Positions 1 through 9,094 are shown, counted from the stretch's first letter. The stretch is 14,838 nucleotides of DNA from Cerioporus squamosus (GCA_022592435.1 JABYQS010000716.1:1-14838); one strand, 5' to 3'. Made by a program: numbers and translations. The notes: generated from the sequence alone by a model not told the origin.

Positions 1-616
1 ACTCACCATGGCCGAGCATGCATGGTAGTCGAGAACAGAAACAGCAGGAGGAAGTATGGTGGCGCAATGGGTATTGGGAGCAACACCAATGGCAGGTACC
101 ATCGTGTGCACCTAGCGAAAGTAATGAGCCTCCCGCAGGCAATCATGCATCACTACTCACCACATCCTGAACAATGTTACGAACTTCCAGCACTGTCTGA
201 CAAGTTTGCGATCCCCGACGCAGACCAGTCGTAGACAGAGCTCTCAGATTGACAATGATACAAACGGCGAGAGGATGCGAGAGAAAGGTATCAGCTCGAA
301 CGAACTCATAAGACAATAGTATCAATCCGACTGAATGTAGTAAGAGTCAGTCATAGTTGAACTAATAGGGATGTAATAAATCGCACACCAACGGACTAAA
401 GTCAGTACTAATCCTGATTTGAACTCCGATGGTGACACAAGATCGGGAGTAAGCCTGTGAAAGGCGCCTATTACGTCGCACGCCCCTAATGGGCGCGTGC
501 CGGGAGCGCGTCGGGTAGACGCCTAGAAGTTCTCCTCACTTCGAGAGCGTTCTTCAGTTCCTCCCCATTAATATCGACCTTCGAGCTCACCATCGCCAAC
601 GACGACCAGATCCAAA
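1..616. other. Gene-free left flank and 5' region of the p23 gene
   Basis: I see no supportable gene here. The short open frames (for example 22-234 on plus, 143-325 on minus) resemble no family I know, show no convincing splice structure and have the composition of non-coding DNA. The last ~130 bases before 617 are pyrimidine-rich and probably contain the 5' leader of the p23 gene. Loose TTC/GAA units occur at 526-556, but none forms a clean three-unit heat-shock element. Confidence 0.5.
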
Positions 617-1512
617 ATGACATTTCATCCAGAAGTTCTGTGGGCTCAGCGCAGCTCCGAGACTGATGAGAAGAAGGTGAGCGATTCGACTTCAAAGTGC
701 GAACGTCAGTACTCACCAAGTGGCGTTGCAGAACGTCCTGTATGTGACGGTTAACCTTCCCGATATCAAGCCCGACACGCTCCAGTACAACCTCACGCCA
801 ACAAGGCTCGAGTTCAAGGCGAAGGCGGGCAAGTGAGTGTCTCTACGCTGTCATAGACGCGTCCAAGTACGCGTACTGACGCGTATACTTTCCTCTAGCG
901 CCGAGAAGGGCATCGAGGAGAAGGACTATGAGTTTGCAGTCGATTTGTACGAGGAAGTCGTGCCCGAGGTATGCCCTGTCATCCTCTGATCATTGAGACC
1001 GACGATCGCTCATACTTCGCCATGGACAGGCATCATCGAAAACCTGACGTCGCGTTCGTTCCAACTCCTCCTCCGCAAAAAGGAAGCCAAGGCCGAGTAC
1101 TGGCCCCGCCTGACTAAGGAGAAGGTCCGCAATGCGTTCATCAAGACCGACTTCTCTAAGTGGGTCGACGAGGACGAGCAGGACGGGGACAAGGCGGCGC
1201 TCGACGAAGACTTTGACATGGGCGGGATGGGCGGCGGTATGCCTGGCATGGGTGGAATGCCCGGCATGGGCGGTATGCCCGGCATGGGTGGCATGGGTGG
1301 CATGGACATCGAGTCTGTAAGTACCTAGTGTTTCTTCCTCCGTCTAAAGGTGCTGAAACGTCCAATTGGCGCAGATGCTCAAGTCCATGGGTGGTGGCGG
1401 CGCGGGCGGTTTCGACCCAGATGCCGCAGGTTCCTCCGGCGCGGATGTCGAGGACGATGACTCGGACGACGACGGCCCCCCGCCACTTGAGGAGGCGGAG
1501 CCCAAGGCATGA
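617..1512 (+). CDS. SBA1: p23/Sba1/Wos2-type Hsp90 co-chaperone
   Basis: This is a co-chaperone that binds ATP-bound, closed Hsp90 in the cytosol and nucleus and slows ATP hydrolysis during client maturation (family knowledge). Exons are 617-676, 732-832, 899-968, 1030-1316 and 1375-1512, giving about 218 residues. The start at 617 gives the family N-terminus MTFHPEVLWAQRSS. The CS-domain beta-sandwich follows (LYVTVNLPDIKPD, then KDYEFAVDLYEEVVPE), and then the Hsp90-contact segment LLLRKKE...EYWPRLTKEK and FSKWVDEDEQDG. The tail is Gly/Met-rich and then acidic, as is usual in the family. Introns 1, 2 and 4 keep frame. Oddity: exon 3 ends in phase 0 at GAG (968), but the only good acceptor of intron 3 (acag, 1026-1029) needs one more base, so the frame breaks by one. 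A missing G at the donor (GAGG before gtatgc) would repair it. The gene is convergent with the methyltransferase gene ending at 1793; only about 280 bases separate them. Confidence 0.92.
1218..1304 (+). repeat. In-frame Gly-Met(-Pro) minisatellite in the p23 tail
   Basis: Imperfect direct repeats of about 18 bases, of the type GGC ATG GGT GGA ATG CCC, encode repeated GMGGMP units that end in GMGGMGGMD. Third-position variation between units (GGT/GGC/GGA) shows they are not freshly copied. Gly-Met-rich linkers between the CS domain and the acidic tail are common in fungal p23 proteins, so the repeat fits the protein. Its copy number may vary between strains. Confidence 0.85.
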
Positions 1513-1792
1513 TTCTCGTGATCGGAGACGGAAGTAGTTATACAGAAGGGACGTGCGCAGTTTATTGAACTGACGGCTTGTAAACCATCTCACTGATGCT
1601 GCAATGTATTTCTTGTGCAATACCATGCGCTCAATGCAATCGACTATCGGTGCCGTATGGCCAGCATACGAGCGCGGATTGTTGAAACCAACGCGATCTC
1701 TACGCTACATGAGAATACACCGCACACATTCCAAGTTCAGTCGGGTTGTGTACAGAAGGACAGCCCATCGCAAGACCGTGCATGTCGATATC

Positions 1793-2904
1793 TTAGAGCC
1801 TGGTAACGCACCATGTCAGGACCCAGAACTTCGCCCCTTCACCAACAGGCTTCAAGTCATCCCTGTTCAGCTCCCTCACATCCGCATCCACTCGGATCGT
1901 TCCAGGCGGGAAGACGCTCTCCCAGAGCTCCTTCCAGCTCTCGGGCGAGTGGCAGAACATCTGCTTCCCATGCGAGTTCGGCACTCCCGCCTCGACGCGG
2001 AACCCCTTCTCCGCCCTTCCGCTCTGCAGCCCGAATATGATGGATCCAGGCTCGGGGGAGAGCAGCCCTGCGATCTTATGAGCGAGCTGTACCTGCTCCT
2101 CCTCGGAGAACAGGTGAAACACTGCGGAGATATGTATGGCGGAGACGTGTCCGCGCAGCGGGTTCAAGGATGTGAGCGCGGAGAGTTCGGGTCGGGTCGT
2201 TGCCGGAGGGGACGTGAAGGGCGGTGCGAGGTCCAAGTGTGCGGGGTCGAACACGTCGCCCGCGAAGAAACGTGCGGGGAACGTCTCCTGAATGGAGTTG
2301 AACAGTTTATGGCCAAACTCCCAGAACTCTGTTGACAGTCGGTCAGCCCAGTGAGGAGACATGCCACAACTTGTCACTGACCAGGATGAATGTCGGTTGC
2401 GACGACGTTGTGGACAGGGAAGCCATCGGCGACGGCTTTCCTAACGTCGTTGCCGACTAGCCATAGGTGAGCAGTTGCAACTTGTTCAGTCTCTTCAGTT
2501 ATGGTCACTCACAGCAACACCCGATATCTAGGAGAATCGCGTCTGACCGCTCTCGGCCGAGCTTGAGCAGGTGGTTGTATGCAGGGAAGCGCGGGGAGAG
2601 CTTCATCCTGGGCCAAGCTCAGTATACAATTGCTGACGCTGGACAGATACAGAAAAGGCACTTACTTGATGAAAGCAAACCGACGTATACACGGGTACGG
2701 ATGGACCTTGAATGCTTCCGCCTGCACGTCAAGTATGTGCTCGCGAAGTGCGGCATCGTCCTGAATTCCCGTTTGCTGCCTGACGAAGTCGAGTTCCTCG
2801 GGTGTGACAGACGAGTACGAAGCCTCCAATAGCGGGTTGCGCTCGGCCTTTGCGTGGCTGTTCGCAGCATGAGCGGGTTCGGAAGCATCGAGAATAACCG
2901 TCAT
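1793..2904 (-). CDS. Class I SAM-dependent methyltransferase, paralogue A
   Basis: A small cytosolic methyltransferase of 314 residues; substrate unknown. Exons on the minus strand are 2904-2666, 2607-2513, 2456-2382 and 2328-1793; all introns are GT-AG, 53-58 nt, and keep frame. An N-terminal helical part (about residues 1-80) carries TPEELDFVRQQTGIQDD and the hallmark HPYPCIRRF. SAM motif I is LLDIGCCFGNDVRKAVADGF (106-125), a Cys-rich variant of the usual D-x-G-x-G-x-G loop. The acidic residue expected to bind the ribose is D133 in ATDIHPEFWEFG. Family blocks AIHISAVFHLF, LLSPEPGS, FCHSPESW and a C-terminal WCVTRL follow. This architecture is close to fungal methyltransferases of meroterpenoid pathways (AusD-like), which is my basis for suspecting secondary metabolism; that assignment is inference. 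Compared with copies B and C it lacks their first intron (between the AEAY and YPC blocks) and is clearly more diverged. Confidence 0.9.
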
Positions 2905-3449
2905 TGCAGGAGGAGGTATGGGTCGGCGAGATGATGAAGATGGAATGAGAGGTGGATACCCTCCTGCTATGGTCGCATTTATAGAGGTGATTCACGGGAC
3001 GTGTATGATCCAGCTCGAGTGCAAGGAGCCGAGACATGCACGTATGGTTGCACTCTTGCCTGGCTAGCTTTGGGCTAGCTGCTCAAGGTTTGGACACGCC
3101 TGTCAACTAATCGGAAGTCAACTTCCTATCGTACGTAGCGGGTTGCACTCACAGAACGGTGATCGCACCGTCGGACGAACATCAGGTCACTCCTGTCCGC
3201 TATAATCGCGGAGAACTTGACAGCTGAGTTGTGTCATCGCTTGGAGAAGATTTGTTCGGGACCGTACTGAGACGCATCCCGACGGCGAATATAGGGCGCT
3301 TCTTCTCACGGCGATGGAGTTCTTCCTTGGCAATGCTGTCGATCTGTCCAGGTTAGCTCAGGTGAATGCCCATCATGCACGAAATGCCATCGGCTGAGTT
3401 AGCTGTTCATCAGCAACGACAGTAAGAGAGCTGGTAACCACACTAGTCG
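2905..3449. other. Gene-free spacer between methyltransferase A and the tandem units
   Basis: I see no gene. The region holds the promoter of paralogue A. GGTTGCACTC occurs twice (3046-3055 and 3141-3150), and an 8-base inverted copy, GAGTGCAA, lies at 3017-3024. A 58-codon open stretch at 3221-3397 on the plus strand has no partner exon or recognisable motif. Confidence 0.5.
2977..2983 (-). promoter_or_regulatory. Candidate TATA box of methyltransferase A
   Basis: TATAAAT on the minus strand, about 73 bases upstream of the ATG at 2904 and followed by a pyrimidine-rich leader. Position and sequence fit a fungal core promoter; there is no transcript evidence. Confidence 0.5.
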
Positions 3450-3966
3450 CGACTCTCACCTCCGACATGGCACCGAGCGGCAGGCCGATGATGTTGTGGG
3501 CGCTGCGACCACTGTACCAGATGGTGAGTTCAAGACTCTGGATCGCAAACCGGTCATGCCTATTCGTCGCTGTCAGTCTCATGCCGGAAACCCTTTCACT
3601 TGGCGTTCTGATTACACGCGGAGGGTGAAGGCCTGCAGGGTAACATAGAGCTGCCGTGAGCTTGAGCTAGACCATTCGCGATAAGAGAGTCTCTGACCAC
3701 ATGTTTGTTCCCCAGATTCGCCTGCGCCACACAAGCGCAAAAGCAAAGAGTACGCGGAGCAGTGATTGGTATTGAAATTCCCCTAGTAAGTATACGCAGC
3801 TCGGCATACACACCAATCGCGACAACCTATGAGGTCATCAACTGTATAGCATACACAAGGATTTGAGACATCTGTGGTGTGGTGAGCCATGTATTACGCA
3901 ATGCCGAAGATAACTCACGTTGAGATGCCCCTGGACTCAGCTCCCTAGCCATATATCCAAGACCGC

Positions 3967-5150
3967 CTACAACCGGGTGACCGACCAAACGAGCAAGTGA
4001 AACCTAGTCTCCGGCTCAGGTTCCTTCGGCTCAAGGTCCCTGCGCTTCACCTCGTGCAGGAACGCTTCGACCTTCACAGTCCCCTTCTTGAAGATCTGCC
4101 CGTCCCAAAGCTCAACCCAGCTCTCGGGTGAGTGGCAGAACATCGTGATGCCGTGCGAGTTCAGGCGTATCGCCTCCGTTCGGAACCCCTTGTCGGGCCG
4201 TCCGCCATGCGACCCAAGGATCATGGAGCCCGGCTCGGGAGAGAGCAAGCCTGCCAGCGACTGCGCGAGCTTGAACTGCTTCTCTTCGTCAAAGAGGTGG
4301 AAGAACGAAGAGGCGTGGATAATGGAGACATGGCCCTGAAGAGGGTTGAGCGACCTGAGGGTGGACAGCCGCGGGACCGGAGTGTTTGGGGGCGCGTAGA
4401 ACGGTGGGACGGCTTCGAGATGAGCGGGGTTAAAGACGTCTCCGGGGATGAACGGGACTGGGAAAGTCTCCGGCGTCGACTTGAAGAGCTTGTGCCCAAG
4501 GTCCCAGAACTCTACGAAAGGGATCAACTAAGCGCCACGAATACCAATGGAGAATCTCCATAGCGCACCGGGGTGAAGGTCAGAGCCTATCGCGCCTTCG
4601 ATGGGGAATCCGTCGGCAACAGCCTTCCGAATGTCGTTTCCAACTGCAGGTCGCAAGTGCATGGGTCAGTATGCAGTGTGCCTCATGGACAACCTGGAGA
4701 TATCTAGGACATACAGCAGCACCCAATATCCAAGAAGATAGCACCCTTGCGCTCCTTGCCGATGGCGAGCAGACGTTGGTATGCGGAAAGGCGGCCTAGC
4801 TTCAGCCTGTAGGACGGCGATAACCTATGAGTGGATCGTTGCGGTTCCAAGCAGCGACTTACAGAACCACAGAGAAGCGACGAATGCAGGGGTACGGATA
4901 TATCTACCCAGAAATCGAAGTACTCGTTCAGCTTAACGTTCGTCCGGAGAAGGATGAAGGTTTACTGTACCGTGTATGCTTCGGCGTGAACCGCCAAGAT
5001 GTGTTTCTTGATCTCTTCCGGGTCCTGGATGCCTGTTTGGCTCTTCATGAACTCGAGAGCCTGGTCGTCGATGTTGTATAGTTCCGCATCAAGGGGTTTT
5101 ATCACCTTCGTTTTCGGGGAGTCCTCTTGTTCTCTGTCCGAGTCAGCCAT
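3967..5150 (-). CDS. Class I SAM-dependent methyltransferase, paralogue B
   Basis: 310 residues from five exons on the minus strand: 5150-4971, 4903-4863, 4806-4715, 4643-4569 and 4511-3967; introns are 67, 56, 71 and 57 nt, all GT-AG and in frame. The start at 5150 gives MADSDREQEDSPKTK, parallel to the start of copy C. Recognisable blocks are LEFMKSQTGIQDPEEIKKH, YPYPCIRRFS (62-71), SAM motif I FLDIGCCFGNDIRKAVADGF (98-117), the post-I acidic residue in GSDLHPEFWDLGH, IIHASSFFHLFDEE, LLSPEPGSMILGSHGG, FCHSPESW and C-terminal VWSVTRL. All catalytic-core blocks are intact, so the gene should be functional. It is most similar to copy C, with which it shares every intron position and even much intron sequence. 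The substrate is unknown; the resemblance to AusD-like fungal methyltransferases is family-level inference. Confidence 0.91.
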
Positions 5151-5174
5151 AACGGTAGATCGTGGATAGGTCCT

Positions 5175-5250
5175 GCGAGACGAGAGTACTTATATGTATA
5201 CATCGGATATGTCCGGCATGCGCACTGTTATTGTGCATACCCGGCCTCTT
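5175..5250 (-). promoter_or_regulatory. Promoter block of methyltransferase B, conserved with copy C
   Basis: TATAAGT lies at 5188-5194 on the minus strand, about 40 bases upstream of the ATG at 5150. The surrounding block (tatgtat, cggcatg, tgtg/tcgtgc, cggcctct) has a clear counterpart upstream of copy C at about 7224-7293, so the core promoter was duplicated with the gene. Confidence 0.5.
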
Positions 5251-5975
5251 TGGTCGTTGGAGTACTTACAGCAGGTTGCACCACAGACAAAGCACGGTCC
5301 GGGTATGTAAGTACCTCGTGTCGGCGGTCAGACACCAAGAATACGCACTGAATTCAAGCTGCTCGCGCGACTCGGTGACATACGCGGCCAGACGCAGAGG
5401 TACTTTGTTGAGCAGAGGAACTCGGAACAATGTGTGTACGGCAGGTCGAGACTCGACTCATAGTACGTACCTCTTACATCCGAACTGATACCGAGCGGCA
5501 GGCCAGTTGTTATGGCCGCTGCGACGGTGTGACCACTGTGCCAGACGGTGAGTCCCGGTCGCTTGACATCAAACAGTCGCTGTCAGTTTCAGGCCGGAAA
5601 CCACAGTCCGATGGCACGCGGAGAGTGAAGGCCACAGAGAACATGATGTATCACTCACCATACGTAGAAGAGTGTCTGACCACAGATTTATTCCCCCGGT
5701 TGTGCCCGTGCAAAAGCTGAGAAGATGCGAAGGAGTGGCGGCGAGTACGGAACGAACTATACGGGCGTTATCATCCAAGTATAATCGAGCTCAGTACCCA
5801 CTGAATCGAGACAGTCTGTGATATCATCAACTGCATAGCGTACACACTCAAGCATCGAGACATCTGCGGTGAAGTCAGCCAATGCACCCCTCACAGCACC
5901 GAAGACAACTCACGTTGAAGTGTCTCTGTAGCCATACACTTCCCAAGCCATGTATCCCCAATTGCCTACCGTCGC

Positions 5976-7173
5976 CTACAACCGGGTGACCGACCAAACG
6001 AGCAAGTAGAACTTACTGCCCGACGTATGGCCCTTGGACTCAAGGTCTGAGCGCTTCACCTCGTGCAGGAACGCTTCGACCTTCACAGTCCCCTTCTTGA
6101 AGATCTGCCCGTCCCAAAGCTCAACCCAGCTCTCGGGTGAGTGGCAGAACATCGTGATGCCGTGCGAGTTCAGGCGTATCGCCTCCGTCCGGAGCCCCTT
6201 TTCGGGGCGTCCACCGTGCGACCCAAGGATCATGGAGCCCGGCTCGGGAGAGAGCAAGCCTGCCAGCGATTGCGCGAGCTTGAACTGCTTCTCTTCGTCA
6301 AAGAGGTGGAAGAGCGATGAGGCATGAATGACGGAGACATGGCCCCGGAGAGGGTTGAGAGACTTAAGGGTCGACAGCTGCGGGACCGGAGTGTCCGGGG
6401 GCGCATAGAAGGGCGGGATGGCTTCGAGATGAGCGGGATCGAAGGCGTCTCCCGGGATGAACGGGACTGGGAAAGTCTCCGGGGTCGACCTGAAGAGCTT
6501 GTGGCCAAGCTCCCAGAACTCTACGGAGGGAAGGTACTGTATCAGCCGACCACCATGGGTATCACTCAGGAATCAATGTGTACGTACCGGGGTGAAGATC
6601 GGAGCCGATCGCGCCCTCAAGAGGGAAACCGTCGGCAACAGCCTTACGGATGTCGTTTCCAACTACGGGTCACAGTGTGCAGGAGTCAGGATGGCATGGG
6701 ACCATATGGGATAATAAGAACGTACAACAGCATCCGATATCCAAGAAGATAGCACCCTTGCGCTCCTTGCCGATGGCGAGCAGACGATGGTATGCCGGAA
6801 ATCGGCTCAGCTTCAGCCTAAGGGAGAACAGCGATGTTTCAGCAGCAGGTCGTGGTGGTTCCGATTGAAGCTCACTAACACAACGAAGGAGAAGCGACGG
6901 ATGCATGGATACGGATGTATCTATAAGGAAATCGAAGTACTCGTTGAGTTTGACGTTCGTCCCGATATGGATGAAGGTTAACTCTACCGCGTATGCTTCA
7001 GCTTGAACCGCCAAGACGTGCTTCTTCAGCTCTTCGGGGTCCTGGATACCTGTCTGGCTCTTCATGAACTCGAGAGCCCGGTCATCGACGGTGTCATGGT
7101 ATAGCTCCTCATCGAGGGGCATTATTCCCTTGGATCCGGGAGAGCCAGAGTGCTTGTTGTCGGGGTCAGCCAT
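5976..7173 (-). CDS. Class I SAM-dependent methyltransferase, paralogue C
   Basis: 312 residues from five exons on the minus strand: 7173-6988, 6920-6880, 6817-6726, 6662-6588 and 6520-5976; introns are 67, 62, 63 and 67 nt. Exons 2-5 have exactly the same lengths as in copy B (41, 92, 75, 545 nt); exon 1 is 6 nt longer. Visible blocks are LEFMKSQTGIQDPEELKKH, HPYPCIRRFSF, motif I FLDIGCCFGNDIRKAVADGF (100-119), GSDLHPEFWELGH, VIHASSLFHLFDEE, LLSPEPGSMILGSHGG, FCHSPESW and terminal VWSVTRL. The last exon is open throughout, with no stop in frame up to its acceptor at 6521-6522. Intron 1 is weakly marked because it happens to be open in frame with exon 1; it is assigned because the next exon must restore IHPYPCIRRF. 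Same substrate caveat as for copy B. Confidence 0.91.
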
Positions 7174-7223
7174 GACGGTAAATATGCAACCGGAAGTGAA
7201 GCTGGGTCAGTACGGGCTCCGAT

Positions 7224-7293
7224 GCAACGAGAGTATATGTATGCGTCGGATTTGTTCGGCATGGGCAATGTCATCGTGCGTACGCGGGCCTCT
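7224..7293 (-). promoter_or_regulatory. Promoter block of methyltransferase C, conserved with copy B
   Basis: Counterpart of the block upstream of copy B. The A/T core here reads ATACATATACT on the minus strand (7232-7242), about 60 bases upstream of the ATG at 7173; it has lost the TATAAG form seen in B. This could change expression of C relative to B, which is inference only. Confidence 0.4.
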
Positions 7294-8905
7294 CACGTGC
7301 AGTGAAGTCTGCTATATCTAGCGGATCGAGCTCGGAGTACGGTGGGTCCGCCAGACAACAAGTTAACGCACCGATTTGCCGGCAGGTGTGACTCGATGGT
7401 ATAAGTGGCGAGGACGTGGAGGTACTCTGTTGGACAGAGGGACTCGGAACAGTGTATGGGTGCCACTAGGTGTCAAAGTCGACTCATGCATTCGCAGGAA
7501 TGGCCATGGAGTGAAGTGAGGCGAGACCAAGGCGAAACACTTGACACGAACACTTGTAACAAGGACACACAAGCCCAAAGCCAAGGATCAAAGTGATCGA
7601 TCATTGGATCGTCTAAGGCCGGCGTGGCACGGGGACTAACCTTCAACATCATCCTGCAAGAAGGACACACTCAACGACATCTGTGGGTAAGTGCGATAGT
7701 TGACTCGAAGAAGCCATGTTCGTCCAAATAAGGTCCCCCGTGCATAAGGAAAGAGATGATAATGTGAACGAAGTGGCTTGGAGAGATGCCGCCTGTAATT
7801 CGAAGGAAGTGTGAGCGCGGCACAATGCCCTCGGTAATTCATGGCGACATCGCAGACGACCCACGGGAGCCGCCAGGGGAGTCTTGAGGCGGCCAATCCG
7901 GACCAAAATTGTTCACGACGAGTGACTTGTCGGCCGTGAAGGCGCGTCACGATATTCCCGAACGACGACGGTCCTTCGAAAGCAGAATGCGCATGCAAGC
8001 CAGCGGCGAGACGAGGAAAGGCGCCTGCCAGTGCGGCTGGCAGCAACAGGGCAGCAACCAGCCCTGCTTAAGCGCTTGCTGCTACTTGACGACCACCATG
8101 ACCACTGGACTGCTCACCTTTAAGACCTTATACCAGTCTACTGATACCATGTGCATTTCTACGCCGTCGCCGCTTATGAGTGAGGATAGAACACGACAGA
8201 CTGCTTACTCATAGGCTCGTCCAACGTTGGCATAGTGAGTAGCCAGCCATTAGAATATGGTAGTACGCCGACAAAATCAAGACCGTGCACTACTCTCTCG
8301 CGTCCCGGCGACAGATCCGCGTAAGCACCGGTAGAGGCTCGCATGCACGCTTGTGCTCTATGTATAATATGGGCTTGGTGTACCAGTGCACGCGTCTCAT
8401 CGTGACCAAGTACTCAGGGTCAGCCTGAGATATCTCGCAGTCCAGGCAAGTGGTACTTCCATAACTTCGTGAGGGGTATCTGATCTCCAGGATTTGAACA
8501 GACTATGGCGGTGGTCGTTATCGTGACGAAGAGAATCAACGCCCACCGCATCTACGATACTCAGAGCCTCATCTCGCAAACGGTCGCCGCGCCGCCGATG
8601 GCTCTGAACTCACGTCAGCGGCATCTAGCCGCTTCTCATGCAAACGGTACGACACCCACACGAGGTCCATGTGCGAGGCTAGCTCGCTTCTTGATAGGCC
8701 GACAGATCCCAAGACGGATGTCCAGGGAGCACAACTGTCGGCGTGGAACCACGGTGGCCCCCCCGCTTCTCCCATGCAGAGGCTATACCTCGAACTACAC
8801 CAACACCGCGCCCATCATCAGGCCGCTCGGCATGCACTCTGCCTCCCCAGCGTTCAAAGCTCAAACTCCAGGTCACTCAGGTGGACCGTGGTCGGTTGTG
8901 ATAAT

Positions 8906-8923
8906 GGTACGTATGTACGTACC
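8906..8923. repeat. 18-base inverted repeat
   Basis: GGTACGTA and its exact reverse complement TACGTACC are separated by two bases (TG). It lies in gene-free DNA about 760 bases upstream of the secreted-protein ATG. It could bind a dimeric regulator or be chance; no function can be assigned. Confidence 0.7.
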
Positions 8924-9043
8924 TCACCGTATACATCCAGGCCACCGTTTGATCGCGCTTTCAGTGCCTTAGAGCCCTAACATGCATTTATCGGCCTGTT
9001 GCCAACGCTACCTGGTCAGTCCAGAAATAACTCATCCAGAGCG

Positions 9044-9074
9044 TGCTATGTATATGCCGCATGCATACATAGCA
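9044..9074. repeat. Inverted repeat with 10-base arms
   Basis: TGCTATGTAT (9044-9053) and its exact reverse complement ATACATAGCA (9065-9074) flank an 11-base spacer. The right arm runs directly into a second inverted repeat. Confidence 0.75.
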
Positions 9075-9094
9075 TGATCATCAAGGATGATCAT
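9074..9094. repeat. Inverted repeat with 9-base arms
   Basis: ATGATCATC (9074-9082) and GATGATCAT (9086-9094) are exact reverse complements around a 3-base spacer AAG. Together with the preceding repeat this makes a 51-base stretch able to form two adjacent hairpins, about 590 bases upstream of the secreted-protein start. Confidence 0.75.

Larger units (their letters stand above)
3450..5463. repeat. Tandem duplication unit 1 (about 2.0 kb, carries methyltransferase B)
   Basis: Direct repeat of the segment at 5464-7488. Matching landmarks: accgagcggcagg at 3472 and 5490; the methyltransferase stop codons at 3967 and 5976; the ATGs at 5150 and 7173; a promoter block at about 5175-5250 and 7224-7293; and a right-hand block with cagagg.actcggaaca at about 5415-5430 and 7435-7451. 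The offset grows from 2009 to 2027 bases, showing small indels. Boundaries are approximate and judged by eye. Confidence 0.8.
5464..7488. repeat. Tandem duplication unit 2 (about 2.0 kb, carries methyltransferase C)
   Basis: Second direct copy, abutting unit 1 head to tail. Homology covers exons, introns, the 5' flank and about 500 bases of 3' flank, so whole genomic segments were duplicated, not a processed transcript. Non-coding parts have clearly diverged while parts of the last exon are identical. Confidence 0.8.

Noticed and set aside
22..234. Plus-strand open frame of 70 codons at the left edge
   Set aside because: No recognisable motif, no splice partners and non-coding-like composition.
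526..556. Possible heat-shock element upstream of p23
   Set aside because: Only imperfect GAA/TTC units with irregular spacing; no three-unit alternating array.
1156..1626. Minus-strand open frame (156 codons) across the p23 tail
   Set aside because: Antisense of the Gly-Met repeat and acidic tail; repetitive Cys/His/Pro product with no family features.
1604..2335. Plus-strand open frame of 243 codons
   Set aside because: Antisense to the last exon of methyltransferase A, whose protein is conserved on the other strand.
3221..3397. Plus-strand open stretch of 58 codons left of tandem unit 1
   Set aside because: Its only ATG is internal, leaving under 30 codons, and it matches no family I recognise.
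3373..3811. Possible small duplicated gene in the 3' flanks of methyltransferases B and C (minus strand, also near 5475-5780)
   Set aside because: Short stretches look similar when translated (a shared GLPLG), but indels between the copies are not multiples of three and stops interrupt the second copy, so the similarity is explained by duplication of non-coding flank.
7649..7717. Minus-strand start reading MASSSQLSHLPTDVVECVLL, reminiscent of an F-box N-terminus (LPxDV)
   Set aside because: The frame stops after 22 codons, no good donor precedes the stop in this frame, and no downstream F-box or repeat exons follow. At most it is a gene relic.
8505..8972. Plus-strand open frame of 155 codons in the gene-free region
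   Set aside because: No motif, no signal or membrane segment, no plausible introns, and overlapped by equally long minus-strand frames.
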